From contig JAKVAY010000068.1 in assembly GCA_022447185.1 (NCBI GenBank), positions 1 to 42,749 of the forward strand: DNA of 42,749 nucleotides, in the 5' to 3' direction. This document shows, in pieces, positions 27,250 through 37,056 of this stretch. The notes below the pieces were generated by a model. The model was not told the origin of the DNA. It was given only the letters and a program-made list of their open reading frames with translations, and did no database searches. This stretch comes from Fuerstiella sp. Lineage in GTDB: Bacteria; Planctomycetota; Planctomycetia; Planctomycetales; Planctomycetaceae. The first letter of the stretch is position 1. Every line of letters starts with the position of its first letter. The position numbers and the translations under genes are program-made.

Positions 27250-27402
27250 ATGGCTGCATCAAACCACGACTTTGCGGGAAATCAGTGTGTCATCCCAACT
27301 CAATTGACCAGCGAGAATTTCTCCATTTTTGACGCATTGCCGACACTTCAGGTTACGTCACGGCCAGAAGTGATATTTTCCGTCCAGTCACGACTCCCGT
27401 AA
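27250..27402 (+). CDS. Doubtful 50-aa ORF between panC and lgt
   Basis: An ATG-started frame (MAASNHDFAGNQCVIPTQLT, ending SVQSRLP) in the 238-bp gap between panC and lgt. GGAG sits immediately before the ATG, too close for normal use; an in-frame TTG at 27220 would extend it. No family recognised, no hydrophobic segment. Listed only because the gap is otherwise empty. Confidence 0.15.
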   Translation: MAASNHDFAGNQCVIPTQLTSENFSIFDALPTLQVTSRPEVIFSVQSRLP

Positions 27403-27438
27403 TTCCAGGTCCGCGTCGCTCTCAATTCTGATTCAAAC

Positions 27439-28506
27439 ATGCGAAAAGTTCTTTTACGGATTGTCTACGAACAATTCTGGCAGGTCGAGTCAGCCGGCAA
27501 CGAATTACACGTCGGTATCGGATGGTTGTATGTCGTTTGGACTGCACTGGCCTTTGTCAGCGTATTGATGCTGTGGCGCAAAACCCACAGCATCAGGGAG
27601 ATTGGCATTTCACTGGGATTCTGGTCACTGGTTCCAGTCGGTCTGATGCTGACTGGCCTCACGGGAAGCAAGATCGTTCAGCACGGGATACCCGTATTCG
27701 GTTATGGCTTCATGATGTTCGTTGGATTCTCGTCCGGCACGTTACTGGCAGTGCATCATGCGAAACGCATCGGCATGGATCCTGCAGTGATCATGGATCT
27801 TATGCTGTGGCTGTTGATCCCAGGTCTGGCTGGAGCACGCTTATTCTATGTGTGTCAGTATTCGGACCGTATCTTTGGACCTCCCGGCATGAATCCACTG
27901 TGGTCGTTGATGGCACTATGGGACGGTGGATTGGTTTTCTATGGGGCTGTCATCGGCGGCGCACTCGGTGGCTGGATCTTTTGCCGTCGCCGAAAAATCC
28001 GTCCTCTTTTACTCGGAGATGTTGTCGCTCCGTCACTGCTTGTCGGATCCGGATTCGGACGTATTGGCTGTTTCCTTTACGGTTGCTGCTACGGTGGAGC
28101 ATCCAGTCTGCCATGGGCTGTGCAGTTTCCGCCGGACAGTCTTACTTATCAGGCACAACTGAACGCGAGAGTCATTCAACCAGGTGCGCTGTGCACAACT
28201 CCTCTGCATCCGACGCAAGTCTACAGTTCACTGCTGGCGTTTTGTCTGGCCGGATTTCTGACGTGGTGTTTCAGAAGACGGAAGTTTGAAGGGCTCGTTG
28301 TGGGATTGATGTTCACGCTGTATCCAGTCAATCGCTTTTTGATCGAGTTCATTCGCAATGATGAACAGGGTCAACTGGGTACGACTCTGACAATTTCTCA
28401 GTTGATCAGCATCGCTTTGTTTGTTTCCGGCATCACGATACTGGTCTGGCTGTCAAAAAAAAATGATTCATTCAAGGTATACGGAAGTACCGCTCAGCCC
28501 GGATAA
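27439..28506 (+). CDS. lgt: Prolipoprotein diacylglyceryl transferase
   Basis: Integral membrane enzyme moving the diacylglyceryl group of phosphatidylglycerol to the lipobox cysteine of prolipoproteins. It has about seven membrane helices and the Lgt signature GFGRIGCFLYGCCYG at 205-219, preceded by GARLFYV and DGGLVFYGAVIGG. At the position that is His103 in the E. coli enzyme, this protein appears to have Tyr168 (in VFYGA), a substitution I believe is known outside the proteobacteria. Length 355 is longer than the E. coli form because of an extra N-terminal segment. It would serve lipoproteins such as the one at 29203-30120. Confidence 0.93.
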   Translation: MRKVLLRIVYEQFWQVESAGNELHVGIGWLYVVWTALAFVSVLMLWRKTHSIREIGISLGFWSLVPVGLMLTGLTGSKIVQHGIPVFGYGFMMFVGFSSGTLLAVHHAKRIGMDPAVIMDLMLWLLIPGLAGARLFYVCQYSDRIFGPPGMNPLWSLMALWDGGLVFYGAVIGGALGGWIFCRRRKIRPLLLGDVVAPSLLVGSGFGRIGCFLYGCCYGGASSLPWAVQFPPDSLTYQAQLNARVIQPGALCTTPLHPTQVYSSLLAFCLAGFLTWCFRRRKFEGLVVGLMFTLYPVNRFLIEFIRNDEQGQLGTTLTISQLISIALFVSGITILVWLSKKNDSFKVYGSTAQPG

Positions 28507-28580
28507 TCTGATCAATACTGCAGATTGTCAGGCAGCGCTACTCTCACACAGTACTTTTCCGCCCTGGCACTTGATTCGTT

Positions 28581-29153
28581 TTGAGTGAACCTGCTGATCA
28601 CGACCTCATCGATCAAACGCTCGCAGGCAGAGCTGAAGCGTTTGATGCGCTTGTTCGTCGATACCAGGATCGGCTTGTACACAGTCTTGAGCACGCACTC
28701 GGATCAAGAGACGACGCACTGGAGGCGGCACAACAAGCCTTCGTTTCCGCGTGGAAAAATCTGGCTGGCTTCCGGCGTGACGCAGCATTCTATTCGTGGT
28801 TGTACCGCATAGCATTTAACGCGGCGAAAACAGCTCGAAGCCGACAACGCGTCCGGACAACATCACTCAATCAACTTCATGAATATGGCCAGATGCCATC
28901 GGACTCAAACACAGCCACACGTCCGGAGCAAACGGCTACCACGGAAGAACGCATTCAGCTGGTGCAGCAGGCCATACGATCGATTGCCGAGGAATACCGA
29001 CAACCGCTCGTGCTGCGAGAGATTGACGGAATGTCTTACGATGAAATTGGTCTGACACTGGGAATTCCCGTCGGGACCGTCCGCAGCCGAATCTTTCGAG
29101 CCCGTCAGGAATTAACTGATCGACTGAAACGTTTGTTTCCGGATGAACGGTGA
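28581..29153 (+). CDS. ECF-type RNA polymerase sigma factor
   Basis: 190 residues of the sigma-70 extracytoplasmic-function group. Region 2 covers about 20-95 (AFDALVRRYQDRLVHSLEHA and FYSWLYRIAFNAAKTARSR); region 4 covers 125-185, with the helix-turn-helix MSYDEIGLTLGIPVGTVRSR. The linker is Ser/Thr/Asn rich, as usual. The start is TTG at 28581, since no ATG is available near the alignment start; the Shine-Dalgarno sequence is weak. No anti-sigma factor lies next to it: downstream is a convergent lipoprotein gene 49 bp away. Regulation is therefore unknown, and its target promoters cannot be inferred. Confidence 0.92.
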   Translation: MSEPADHDLIDQTLAGRAEAFDALVRRYQDRLVHSLEHALGSRDDALEAAQQAFVSAWKNLAGFRRDAAFYSWLYRIAFNAAKTARSRQRVRTTSLNQLHEYGQMPSDSNTATRPEQTATTEERIQLVQQAIRSIAEEYRQPLVLREIDGMSYDEIGLTLGIPVGTVRSRIFRARQELTDRLKRLFPDER

Positions 29154-29202
29154 CACCACGATCTGAATGTCCGGAATTTGTCGCTTCTTGGCACGATATT
29201 GG

Positions 29203-30120
29203 TCAATACTTCCGATAGTTGACCTGAACAGACGGCCGTCCGGTAATCGATTCGATCTGCGAGACCTGCAGTACCAGCAGATGCTCCGAAGCGCTGGTCA
29301 CTGAATCTGTCTGGAAAAAGAATCGGCCAATGGTCCACTGGTCCTGGACAGAATAGCCTACGACGACAACGTCGTCTTTGCGAAGCTTGATTTCAAACTG
29401 CTGATCGAACAGTGGGACAATCTTTTGGCGAATTGGAAGGTGATCGTGGGCATCCTTTACAGTCAGACGCATTGTTGCACGACCAAACTGTAATTCAGGA
29501 ACGAATTGCAGCAGCATCCAGTCGTCACCGGTTTCGATCGTTTTGATTCTCAAAACGCAATGGATTTCATCGCCAGCATCAACTCCAGTCAGTCCAGGAA
29601 TCGTCACATCATCCGGAATCTCTGCTCTGGTTCCACGACGAATTTCAATCAGGGATTCGCTGCCGTCTGGAATAATAATCGGTACACCCGACTGTCCGGA
29701 GGCCGAAAAATACATAGGGCCTGCGCCGGATCTGCGTCGCGAGCGCTCCTGTTGCGAATGATTCTGCGAGGTACTCATCAGACTTTGAAGTGCCCATGGG
29801 TACGGTGGCTGAGACACTCCAACTCGGAAACCATTCGCATTCAATGGACGCCGGGACTGCCATTTTTGCAAAACACTCTCGCACAGTTGCTGCCAAACAG
29901 CCTGTCGCACGCGGTTTTTTGACACTGGCTGATCAATGACTGATGCGGTCAGACGAGCGATTCGTTTTACAGGAACCCCCTCCAACATATCTGCATCAAT
30001 CCGGGAACGTTCTTCTTTTAACTTCTGTCGAAGCTGATCTTTCGCATCCCCCCGAAACAATGCGCAGCCACCGATACAGACGAACAGCAGCAAAACATAA
30101 AGTTCAGTTCGAAAACGCAT
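29203..30120 (-). CDS. Putative lipoprotein of unknown function
   Basis: 305 residues from ATG 30120, which directly gives a signal peptide with lipobox (MRFRTELYVLLLFVCIGGC); the cysteine at residue 19 would be lipidated. In-frame starts further upstream would bury this signal and are unlikely. The mature part begins with a charged helix (KDQLRQKLKEERSRIDADML), then a Ser/Arg-rich linker, and a C-terminal beta-rich domain (LLQFVPELQFGRATMRLTVK and DDVVVVGYSVQDQWTIGRFF). No named domain is recognised. It is convergent with the ECF sigma gene and divergent from ispF. Confidence 0.8.
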   Translation of the reverse strand: MRFRTELYVLLLFVCIGGCALFRGDAKDQLRQKLKEERSRIDADMLEGVPVKRIARLTASVIDQPVSKNRVRQAVWQQLCESVLQKWQSRRPLNANGFRVGVSQPPYPWALQSLMSTSQNHSQQERSRRRSGAGPMYFSASGQSGVPIIIPDGSESLIEIRRGTRAEIPDDVTIPGLTGVDAGDEIHCVLRIKTIETGDDWMLLQFVPELQFGRATMRLTVKDAHDHLPIRQKIVPLFDQQFEIKLRKDDVVVVGYSVQDQWTIGRFFFQTDSVTSASEHLLVLQVSQIESITGRPSVQVNYRKY

Positions 30121-30330
30121 GGACGGATTTCGGACGGTGTGACAGGATTCCGGATATATTCGGAACATGTGGCTGATGCGAGCCTGACAAAATACTGCCA
30201 ATCGGACGCAGGCTACGGATCAGTCGCTTCGTCCGTCAACGTCAGACAAGTTTTGGCACTGAACAAATCCTCAGTACTTTCTGCCACCTGCAGGCGTGAC
30301 AGTCAGAATCATCGAAAGCAATCCCGAGAC

Positions 30331-30840
30331 ATGCAGAATCCGCCGATTTATCGTGTAGGCGAAGGGCACGACAGCCACCGCACCATAGAAGGCCGGCCCC
30401 TGATGCTTGGTGGAGTTGCTGTGGACGCGCCGTTTGGCCTCGATGGTCACAGCGATGCAGACGTACTGATTCACGCCGTGATCGATGCATTACTTGGAGC
30501 GACCGGTCAGGGTGATATTGGCGAATGGTTTCCCGACGTCGATACACGCTGGAAATCCGCTGATTCGGCTGAACTGCTTCGACATGTGCGTGAATCCGTT
30601 ATTGACGGACAATGGCGGATTCAGAATCTGGACTGTACGATTTCTGCGCAAGAGCCAAAGCTGTCCAGCTGGAAACCCGTCATTCGCAAGCGACTTGCTG
30701 GATTACTGGAAGTCAGCATCTCCATATTGAACGTGAAGGCCAAGTCCGGAGAGAAGGTAGGACCAATCGGACGGTGCGAAGCAATTGCTGCAGATGTTGT
30801 TGTGCTGCTTTGTCGCGAATCGCCGAAAGAATCTGTGTAG
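30331..30840 (+). CDS. ispF: 2-C-methyl-D-erythritol 2,4-cyclodiphosphate synthase
   Basis: Non-mevalonate isoprenoid pathway enzyme that cyclises CDP-ME 2-phosphate to MEcPP. ATG 30331 gives MQNPPIYRVGEGHDSHRTIE with the metal-binding Asp14 and His16, followed by His47 in SDADVLIHAVIDALLG and the GDIGEWFPD segment. The C-terminal GEKVGPIGRCEAIAADVVVL closes the trimeric active site. At 169 residues it matches the family. The frame stays open upstream (an ATG at 30139), but this adds 64 residues with no homologous counterpart. It is first in an ispF-ruvC-ruvA run with gaps of 53 and 77 bp. Confidence 0.95.
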   Translation: MQNPPIYRVGEGHDSHRTIEGRPLMLGGVAVDAPFGLDGHSDADVLIHAVIDALLGATGQGDIGEWFPDVDTRWKSADSAELLRHVRESVIDGQWRIQNLDCTISAQEPKLSSWKPVIRKRLAGLLEVSISILNVKAKSGEKVGPIGRCEAIAADVVVLLCRESPKESV

Positions 30841-30893
30841 TCTGCAGTCGTACTGTCATTGCTGCCAACAAATGCTTCGCCACGGAAACAACC

Positions 30894-31418
30894 ATGTCGT
30901 TTGCCGACAGCCCGCATTCCAGCACAGACCAGTATTTGCGATATCTTGGAATTGATCCAGGGCTCAACCGTACCGGCTACGCTCTGCTTGAACGTCATGC
31001 TGATGGACCAACTCTGCTTGAAGGTGGAATCATTCGAACGACACCCAAAGAATCGCTCCAGCATCGGGTCCATGAAGCCGCTGCGGGGATACGTGAGGTG
31101 GTTGAGGAATTTTCGCCCGGTGTCGTGGCGATGGAACAGATATTTTCTCACGGGCAGAATTTGAAAACAGCCCTTCAGCTCGCTCATGTTCGGGGGGCAA
31201 TTCTCGTCACACTGGCAGACGTTTCAATTTCGGTCGTCCATTATTCGCCGACTCAGATCAAAAGACTGCTGACCGGCAGTGGTCGTGCTCCCAAAGAACA
31301 GATTCAACATGCCGTCAAAGCAGAACTCAAACTGGCTGAAATTCCGGAACCGAATGATGTTGCCGACGCTTCCGCCGTCGCACTGTGTTTGTATCATTCC
31401 GTGCGATTTGCAGCCTGA
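30894..31418 (+). CDS. ruvC: Holliday junction resolvase RuvC
   Basis: Endonuclease resolving four-way DNA junctions in recombination repair. From ATG 30894 the 174-residue protein has the first catalytic Asp21 in [12 protein letters not shown], Glu81 in VAMEQIFS, and the last acidic pair in [11 protein letters not shown] (about 155-158). The PKEQIQHAV region is typical. About 18 residues precede the usual start of the fold; they lack a homologous counterpart, so a later start (for example at the GID region) is less likely only because no start codon is close. It lies between ispF and ruvA on the same strand. Confidence 0.94.
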   Translation: MSFADSPHSSTDQYLRYLGIDPGLNRTGYALLERHADGPTLLEGGIIRTTPKESLQHRVHEAAAGIREVVEEFSPGVVAMEQIFSHGQNLKTALQLAHVRGAILVTLADVSISVVHYSPTQIKRLLTGSGRAPKEQIQHAVKAELKLAEIPEPNDVADASAVALCLYHSVRFAA

Positions 31419-31495
31419 AGTCGGCGGATTCAGATAGAAACAAAAATTCCGCTGGGTTCCCCGGATTTCATAGTCTATTCAGCAGGAAAATTGTC

Positions 31496-32113
31496 TTGAT
31501 TACCCGCATTACGGGAATGCTCGTCAGTCTCAACGACGTTTGTGCAACACTGCGTATTGGAGGCATGGAACACGAGGTGCTGGTGCCGGACCTTGTCCGC
31601 CGACAACTGCAGTCAAAGCTGAACGAAGAAATCAGCCTCAGAACAATTGAATTTATGGAAGGGAATCCCCAGCAAGGTCGATTGGTACCAAGAATGGTTG
31701 GTTTCGCCAGTGACGCAGAAAAGGAATTCTTCGAATTGTTTTGTTCTGTCGACGGGGTGGGTGTTCGCAAAGCTTTGCGAGCCATGATTCGGCCAGTTCG
31801 GGAAGTCGCAGAAGCAATTGAGGAACGCGATATCAAACAACTCAGTACGTTGCCAGGAGTTGGACCGGCAGTCGCCGAGCGAATCGTAGCCAAGCTGCGT
31901 CGGAAGATGGCCAAATTTGCGATGATGGTGGCGACTGATATCCCGGACAGTGGCGATCGGGACATGTTCATCGAGGCTTACGAGGCACTCATCAGCATTG
32001 GACACACGCCACAGGATGCACGCTGTCGAATCGACACCGTGCGAGAATCCAAGAAGAAGTACAAATCAGTCGAAGAGATCCTGGCGCAGATCTACCAGAA
32101 TCTGCGCGAGTGA
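31496..32113 (+). CDS. ruvA: Holliday junction branch migration protein RuvA
   Basis: Tetrameric Holliday junction-binding protein that loads RuvB. The TTG at 31496 is chosen because it gives (M)[11 protein letters not shown], the expected RuvA N-terminus, with AGGAAAA just upstream; this makes 205 residues. The OB-fold domain is followed by the helix-hairpin-helix domains [13 protein letters not shown] and [19 protein letters not shown]. The C-terminal domain ends [20 protein letters not shown]. ruvB is not adjacent: the next gene is greA on the opposite strand. Confidence 0.93.
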   Translation: MITRITGMLVSLNDVCATLRIGGMEHEVLVPDLVRRQLQSKLNEEISLRTIEFMEGNPQQGRLVPRMVGFASDAEKEFFELFCSVDGVGVRKALRAMIRPVREVAEAIEERDIKQLSTLPGVGPAVAERIVAKLRRKMAKFAMMVATDIPDSGDRDMFIEAYEALISIGHTPQDARCRIDTVRESKKKYKSVEEILAQIYQNLRE

Positions 32114-32322
32114 ACAGAATCACCGTTCATATCGCATGAAATGAGAAAAAAATTCTGCGATTGCACGGCTGATTCTTGGCGCGTTCAACGACAGGAACCA
32201 ACGAGGCGAGTCACAGCACACAATTTTCCAACCACACAGCACAAGTGACCGAATCGGATATTGAGAGACCCACTAATTGGATGCGAGATACCGGTACCCT
32301 CCAATGACCGTATCTGGCCAGC

Positions 32323-32808
32323 TTAGTCCTCACCGTCTCCAATTCCTGTAATCTCGAATTTCAAAGTGCCGACCGGCACTTCAGTTTCGAACTTCTCGCC
32401 GACTTTCTTGCCCAGCATGGCCTGGGCGATCGGACTGGACGTGAGAATCTTCATGACGTCGCCGTCATAGTCTTCTTCCCCGGGACCAACAAGTTCATAT
32501 TGTTCCACTGTGCCGTCGGAAAGGTCTCGGACAGTAACCAGGGAACCAAAGTTGACAACCCCTTTGGGCATATCCGATTTTTCGACAATTCGACAGTTGG
32601 CCAGTTTTGTTTTGAGCTGGCTGATTTTTGCCTGGATATAACCCTGCTGCTCTCTTGCAGCATGATACTCAGCGTTTTCCTTCAGATCACCTTCATCGCG
32701 AGCCAGCTTGATGCGTTCTGTGACGGCTGGAAGCTGGTCTTCTTCCAGCACACGGATTTCTTCGCGAATTTTGTCGTAACCAGCACGGGAAATCGGATGA
32801 GGATCCAT
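32323..32808 (-). CDS. greA: Transcription elongation factor GreA
   Basis: Rescues arrested RNA polymerase by stimulating transcript cleavage. From ATG 32808 the 161-residue protein has the N-terminal coiled coil with the acidic tip ([20 protein letters not shown]) and the C-terminal FKBP-like domain ending in [20 protein letters not shown]. Longer in-frame starts up to 32895 add a segment without counterpart. It is convergent with ruvA. Upstream on the same strand is the Gfo/Idh gene, separated by 321 bp with a strong hairpin, so it is probably transcribed on its own. Confidence 0.95.
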   Translation of the reverse strand: MDPHPISRAGYDKIREEIRVLEEDQLPAVTERIKLARDEGDLKENAEYHAAREQQGYIQAKISQLKTKLANCRIVEKSDMPKGVVNFGSLVTVRDLSDGTVEQYELVGPGEEDYDGDVMKILTSSPIAQAMLGKKVGEKFETEVPVGTLKFEITGIGDGED

Positions 32809-33129
32809 GATTTGACTCGGGATCAATTGTTGGGAGATAAAAGTCTGCGAGCAAATTCCAGTCGGCTCATCCGGCTGGATTCTCACCTTGATCATCGATC
32901 AATAGTAACGGCGGCTAAGAGAGGGGTTTCTCAGCCGCCGAGCATTCATAAAACTAACAGAAGTGTACCCATTGACGACGAGAAAGGACAGAGTACAGAT
33001 GATCCTGCACCCTTCGTACCGCCGTTGTACGCACCACGGCAGGCTGAATATGTTCATTCAGAGTTCTGACGTCCTCAGAATGAATTCACCAAACAGCAAT
33101 CATCAGCCCACACTGACAACATCGGGCAT
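32809..33129. other. 321-bp region between the Gfo/Idh gene and greA
   Basis: Holds the 32909-32940 hairpin, a smaller hairpin TTCTGA-CGTCC-TCAGAA (33064-33080) and presumably the greA promoter on the minus strand. No gene supported. Confidence 0.5.
32909..32940 (-). terminator. Strong GC-rich hairpin ending the carbohydrate operon
   Basis: CGGCGGCTAAGA (32909-32920) pairs with TCTCAGCCGCCG (32929-32940): 8 bp, one mismatch, then 3 bp, around an 8-base loop. It lies after the Gfo/Idh stop (33130) and before greA, and probably ends the minus-strand transcript. On that strand it is followed by only a weak T-rich stretch. Confidence 0.6.
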
Positions 33130-34272
33130 TCAGACATTGGTCCACTGACGCGCGCGGGCACTCTGCAGCACTGCATCGCAGACCCGCTGCGTCTCCTGTG
33201 CTTCCCGGAATGTCGGACTACAGCGTTCTCCGGTCTCAAGACTTTGAAGAAAATCGGCAACCTGATGAACAAAGGTATGCTCATAACCAATCTGCAGACC
33301 CGGAACCCACCACTTGTCCATGTACGGCATGTCGCCGTCAGTAACGTGGACTGAACGCCATCCCCGAACAACGGAATCATCCCGGTGGTCGAAGTATTCC
33401 AGTCGGTGCAGATCGTGAAGATCCCAGCGAATCGAAGCGTGCTGACCGTTGATCTCAAACGTATATAAGGCCTTATGTCCGCGAGCATATCGCGTTGATT
33501 CGAAGAGACCCAATGATCCGTTCTCGAAGTGACAGAGAAACGCACACGCATCATCGATTCCCACCGGTTCAATTTTGCCCGTCAAATTGTGCATGCGTTC
33601 TTTGACAAACGTTTCCGTCATGGCGGTTACGTCAGTAACGGAACCGTTGAGCCAGATGGCGGTGTCGATACAGTGAGCCAGCAAGTCACCAGTCACACCT
33701 GAACCAGCGGCGTCCACATCCAGCCTCCACAACGCTTCACCGCCCTGTGGAAGGTCTTCGGCAATCGTCCAGTCCTGCAAAAAGTTGGCTCGGTAATGGA
33801 AGATCCGCCCCAGACGACCATCGTCAATCAACTGTTTAGCCAGTGTGATTGCGGGAACACGTCTGTAATTGTACCAGACGGTATTGGGAACTCCGGATTT
33901 TTCAACAGCCTCGACCATCTTCTCACCCTCAGCAGGATTCAGCGCCAGGGGTTTTTCGCACAGGATCATTCGCCCGGCTTCAGCCGCAGCAATCGCGATT
34001 TCGGCATGTGCGTTATTGGGTGTACAGATGTCGATCGCATCAATGTCATCCCGCCTGATAAGCTCACGCCAGTCGGTCTCTGTCGTTTCGTACTGCCACT
34101 GATCGGCAAAGGCCTTGACTCTGTCTTCGTTGCGCCCACACACAGCTTTGAGCACAGGTCGGTGACTCAGTTCGGGGAAGAAATCATTAACTCGTTTGTA
34201 GCCGTTGGTGTGGGTACGTCCCATGAACCCGTAACCAACGAGTCCAATATTGATGGGTTTCTGAGTTGGCAT
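33130..34272 (-). CDS. Gfo/Idh/MocA family dehydrogenase (carbohydrate cluster)
   Basis: 380-residue NAD(P)-dependent sugar or inositol dehydrogenase. The Rossmann motif is [12 protein letters not shown] (10-21), and CEKPLALN contains the catalytic-lysine EKP motif; the C-terminal alpha/beta domain carries [20 protein letters not shown] with the usual Asp and His. It sits at the end of a three-gene run (cupin, TIM barrel, dehydrogenase) with gaps of 67 and 135 bp, pointing to a shared sugar pathway. The substrate is unknown. ATG 34272 begins [15 protein letters not shown], the normal start. Confidence 0.9.
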   Translation of the reverse strand: MPTQKPINIGLVGYGFMGRTHTNGYKRVNDFFPELSHRPVLKAVCGRNEDRVKAFADQWQYETTETDWRELIRRDDIDAIDICTPNNAHAEIAIAAAEAGRMILCEKPLALNPAEGEKMVEAVEKSGVPNTVWYNYRRVPAITLAKQLIDDGRLGRIFHYRANFLQDWTIAEDLPQGGEALWRLDVDAAGSGVTGDLLAHCIDTAIWLNGSVTDVTAMTETFVKERMHNLTGKIEPVGIDDACAFLCHFENGSLGLFESTRYARGHKALYTFEINGQHASIRWDLHDLHRLEYFDHRDDSVVRGWRSVHVTDGDMPYMDKWWVPGLQIGYEHTFVHQVADFLQSLETGERCSPTFREAQETQRVCDAVLQSARARQWTNV

Positions 34273-34339
34273 AGCGTAATGACCTGTCGTAAATCCACTG
34301 CGATATTAGTATGTCAAAATTCCGGCGAGTGAACGCCCT

Positions 34340-35359
34340 TCAGACTGAGACATGTGCATCGCGAACCTTGATCATCGCATCAAGAATCGTATTCCATGTC
34401 TGTTGTTCTTCCAGCATCGCATTTGGGAACATGCATCCGTCCCAACAGATATGCTGAATCCCACGTTCCTCGGCACCTTTCAGCCAGTAACCGGAACACT
34501 TCGTAATGTCCAGCTTTCCGTTGGGGTCATCGGCGGGACAGTGTTTGCCGGTCTTGTCGTGGGAACCGGCTCCGTGAACTTTTCCGTCATTCTGAGCAAC
34601 ATGGAAATCTATGGTCCACGGACGCATCCTGTCAGTCATCGTTTTGTAGGCGGAATAAAACTCTTCTTCCGTGCAGTCTTCCTGCACCAGTGCATGTTCC
34701 GGCGCATTGTAGCCACGCAGATACAGATAGGTATGTGCAAGATCTGCCTGGAAGCCCAGTGTTTCCGGCATGTCGACCGCTTCGAGTAAATCGATCATGT
34801 CCTTCCAGCTGTGCATGCCGGCCCAGCAAATCTCGCCCTCAGCGGCCAGACGTTCACCGTGATCCGCTGCGATCTTCGCAGCGTCTCGAAACGTTGCTGC
34901 GATTTTGGCCGTGTTCGCTTTGGGATCCTCACGCCACGCGTCGACACCAAACTCTGCTGAGTCAATGCGAATGACACCGTACTGACGGACACCATGGTCA
35001 TTGAATATTCGGGCGATTCGACAGGCCATTGCAACCGCGCTTAGGAATTTGTCCGTCGATTCTTTGTCACCCATCGCAGAATCACCGACAGTACCAGGCC
35101 AGATAGGAGCTACCAGTGATCCAACACTGAACCCGTGACCAGCGATCAGATCTGCAATCTTCCTTAAATCATCATCACTGGCATTCGGATCGGTATGAGG
35201 CAGGAAAAGAAAGTAGTCAATTCCATCGAATTTTTGTCCATTGACTTCGGCGCCGGCCGTCAATTCGAGCATTCGCTCAAGACTGATAGGAGGTTCCTGT
35301 CCGTCTTCGTCACCCTTGCCAACGAGACCAGGCCACATTGCGTTATGCAGTTTCAACAT
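34340..35359 (-). CDS. Xylose isomerase-like TIM-barrel sugar isomerase/epimerase
   Basis: A metal-dependent TIM-barrel of the xylose isomerase-like superfamily, probably an isomerase or epimerase of a sugar or sugar derivative. The metal ligands can be placed in [15 protein letters not shown] (Glu), [18 protein letters not shown] (Asp and His) and the following [19 protein letters not shown] (His). ATG 35359 is chosen: AAAGGA lies about nine bases upstream and the protein begins [16 protein letters not shown]; an upstream start at 35389 is weaker. 339 residues. It lies between the cupin and dehydrogenase genes, so the three likely act on one substrate. Confidence 0.87.
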   Translation of the reverse strand: MLKLHNAMWPGLVGKGDEDGQEPPISLERMLELTAGAEVNGQKFDGIDYFLFLPHTDPNASDDDLRKIADLIAGHGFSVGSLVAPIWPGTVGDSAMGDKESTDKFLSAVAMACRIARIFNDHGVRQYGVIRIDSAEFGVDAWREDPKANTAKIAATFRDAAKIAADHGERLAAEGEICWAGMHSWKDMIDLLEAVDMPETLGFQADLAHTYLYLRGYNAPEHALVQEDCTEEEFYSAYKTMTDRMRPWTIDFHVAQNDGKVHGAGSHDKTGKHCPADDPNGKLDITKCSGYWLKGAEERGIQHICWDGCMFPNAMLEEQQTWNTILDAMIKVRDAHVSV

Positions 35360-35494
35360 TGTCGTGTTCCTTTGTTTCCGTTCATACATCGGTCAGAACA
35401 GCAAGCACATCATACGCTTCTGCTTCGCTGTGTTGGTTGTTAAGAGCTGAACTGACATGCGAAAGCTGAGACGGTCGTGTACCGTCGTCCCGTA

Positions 35495-36712
35495 CTAACA
35501 TTGCCAGGCATTCTGTTCAGGAGCGTCCGGCTGAGCATCCGGACCAAAGTATCTGAGTCCAACCAACGGCTCGGTGCCGGTGTTTGCGAACTCAACGCCT
35601 TCAGCCGCGCGACTGGCAACCACAAAGACTTCATCTTCCGTCATTTCCCCAAAACGGATCATCACCGGTGACTGCAAGTGCATATTTCCAATTCTGCCCA
35701 TACCCTGAACCGTGATCCAGCAATACGCACCAGGATCTTTGATGGTGCAGTTCGCTCCTGGCTGCAGTGTCAGTTCCTTCGCCGTAAACAACTGCCTGCC
35801 ATCCACCCGACCGTAAACGATCCACCGGTCACACCACCCGTCACCTTCTTCACTGACAACTGGCTCCAGATAATTACTATCTTTAAAATTGGCATCAACA
35901 TTCTTATCCCAGTCCAGCGCGTCAACGAGGTACACATTGTCGTCGTGGCGGTCTGCCGGAAAATCCTTTGTCAGCAATGCACGAGGAACTTCGCGGCCTT
36001 CCACCAGATTCTGGTACATCGCAAAGACGTCGCTGCCCCACTGTGGTTCATAAGTGACGAGCGACCCCGGTGCATGGAGTACACACGGCGGGATGAGCCA
36101 GCCGGTTCCGGGTTTCAGACGATAGGCTTTGGACAGATCGAGCAGACCATTCTCCCGTTCGCTCCAGCGATCCAGACAATCGACCACATCCTGCTTTGCA
36201 GTCCCAGGTTCCAGCCCCATGAATGTGTACGGGAAGTTGTTTCCGATCTGGTTCATCTGAGGAGGAAAATAGTAACTTTCCGGTTTACCCTCCTGTCCGA
36301 CCAGGGCAGCCTGTTCAGCATTCTGATGCATGTGATGGGGTATTGGCCCCATGTTGTCAAAGAACTTTGAATACACAGGCCATTTCTGAAAAGAATGCCA
36401 GATGTGATCACCGATCACCTGATCTTTGAGTTCCGTGACAACATCACGCAGCAGGAATCGTTCACCGTTATGAACACAGTACGACAGTCCTTCGTCGTCG
36501 TTACGGTTATCGTTAGCTGCCTCCGTTGTAGAACCAAACCACCGTTCATCGATGCCACCTCGGCTCATGCCCAGAGCATAGTAGTCGTCCGGATGGAGTT
36601 TCAGACGTCGTCCGGGCTGCAGAAACGAACGTGGCACCCACGTTGGAGCAAGTCTGAGAATACCGTTTCCGGCAGTAAGTGCATCGGCAGCAATTTTTGC
36701 AACATTCGACAT
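35495..36712 (-). CDS. Cupin/phosphomannose isomerase-like protein
   Basis: 405 residues from ATG 36712 (MSNVAKIAADALTAGNGILR); a frame extends further upstream but has no homologous look. The metal-binding cupin histidines are visible in PIPHHMHQNAEQ and in GWLIPPCVLHAPGSL, an arrangement like class I mannose-6-phosphate isomerases. A second cupin half follows (QPGANCTIKDPGAYCWITVQ and GMGRIGNMHLQSP). It may isomerise or bind a sugar in the pathway of the two downstream genes. True substrate unknown. It is divergent from argC across about 344 bp. Confidence 0.75.
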   Translation of the reverse strand: MSNVAKIAADALTAGNGILRLAPTWVPRSFLQPGRRLKLHPDDYYALGMSRGGIDERWFGSTTEAANDNRNDDEGLSYCVHNGERFLLRDVVTELKDQVIGDHIWHSFQKWPVYSKFFDNMGPIPHHMHQNAEQAALVGQEGKPESYYFPPQMNQIGNNFPYTFMGLEPGTAKQDVVDCLDRWSERENGLLDLSKAYRLKPGTGWLIPPCVLHAPGSLVTYEPQWGSDVFAMYQNLVEGREVPRALLTKDFPADRHDDNVYLVDALDWDKNVDANFKDSNYLEPVVSEEGDGWCDRWIVYGRVDGRQLFTAKELTLQPGANCTIKDPGAYCWITVQGMGRIGNMHLQSPVMIRFGEMTEDEVFVVASRAAEGVEFANTGTEPLVGLRYFGPDAQPDAPEQNAWQC

Positions 36713-37056
36713 AACAGAGCTTTGAGGTTCGTTTGACTGTGGCCAAAGAATGGATTCATTTCGGGCGTGGTTACCCGTACAAACTGTGTTCGTTGTGGAC
36801 TTCGATTGCCAATCCGGTGGACGGCCGGAAACCGACGAATCCGACCGGCAAACTTGGTGTCCGAATGAAAGTGGCAACCATTCTGGCGGAGGAGCACACG
36901 TTTGGAAAGTCCACAGGAAATTTCGTCAGAGACACTCCGACTCCAACAAAAACAATGTCTCGCTACGGACTGGTTGCGAGCAGTCATTGGTGTCGTAGAA
37001 TATCGGAACGAATTGATGCCCAATAACTATCAGACAACTCAGCGAACGTAATCCCT
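36713..37056. promoter_or_regulatory. 344-bp divergent region between the cupin gene and argC
   Basis: Must hold promoters for the minus-strand sugar cluster and for argC. A plus-strand frame at 36733-37026 crosses it, but its translation has no recognisable features. No obvious operator palindrome or ARG-box was found. Confidence 0.4.

Noticed and set aside
36733..37026. 97-codon plus-strand frame in the cupin-argC gap
   Set aside because: Overlaps the region that must hold two divergent promoters; translation has no family features and no good ribosome-binding site.
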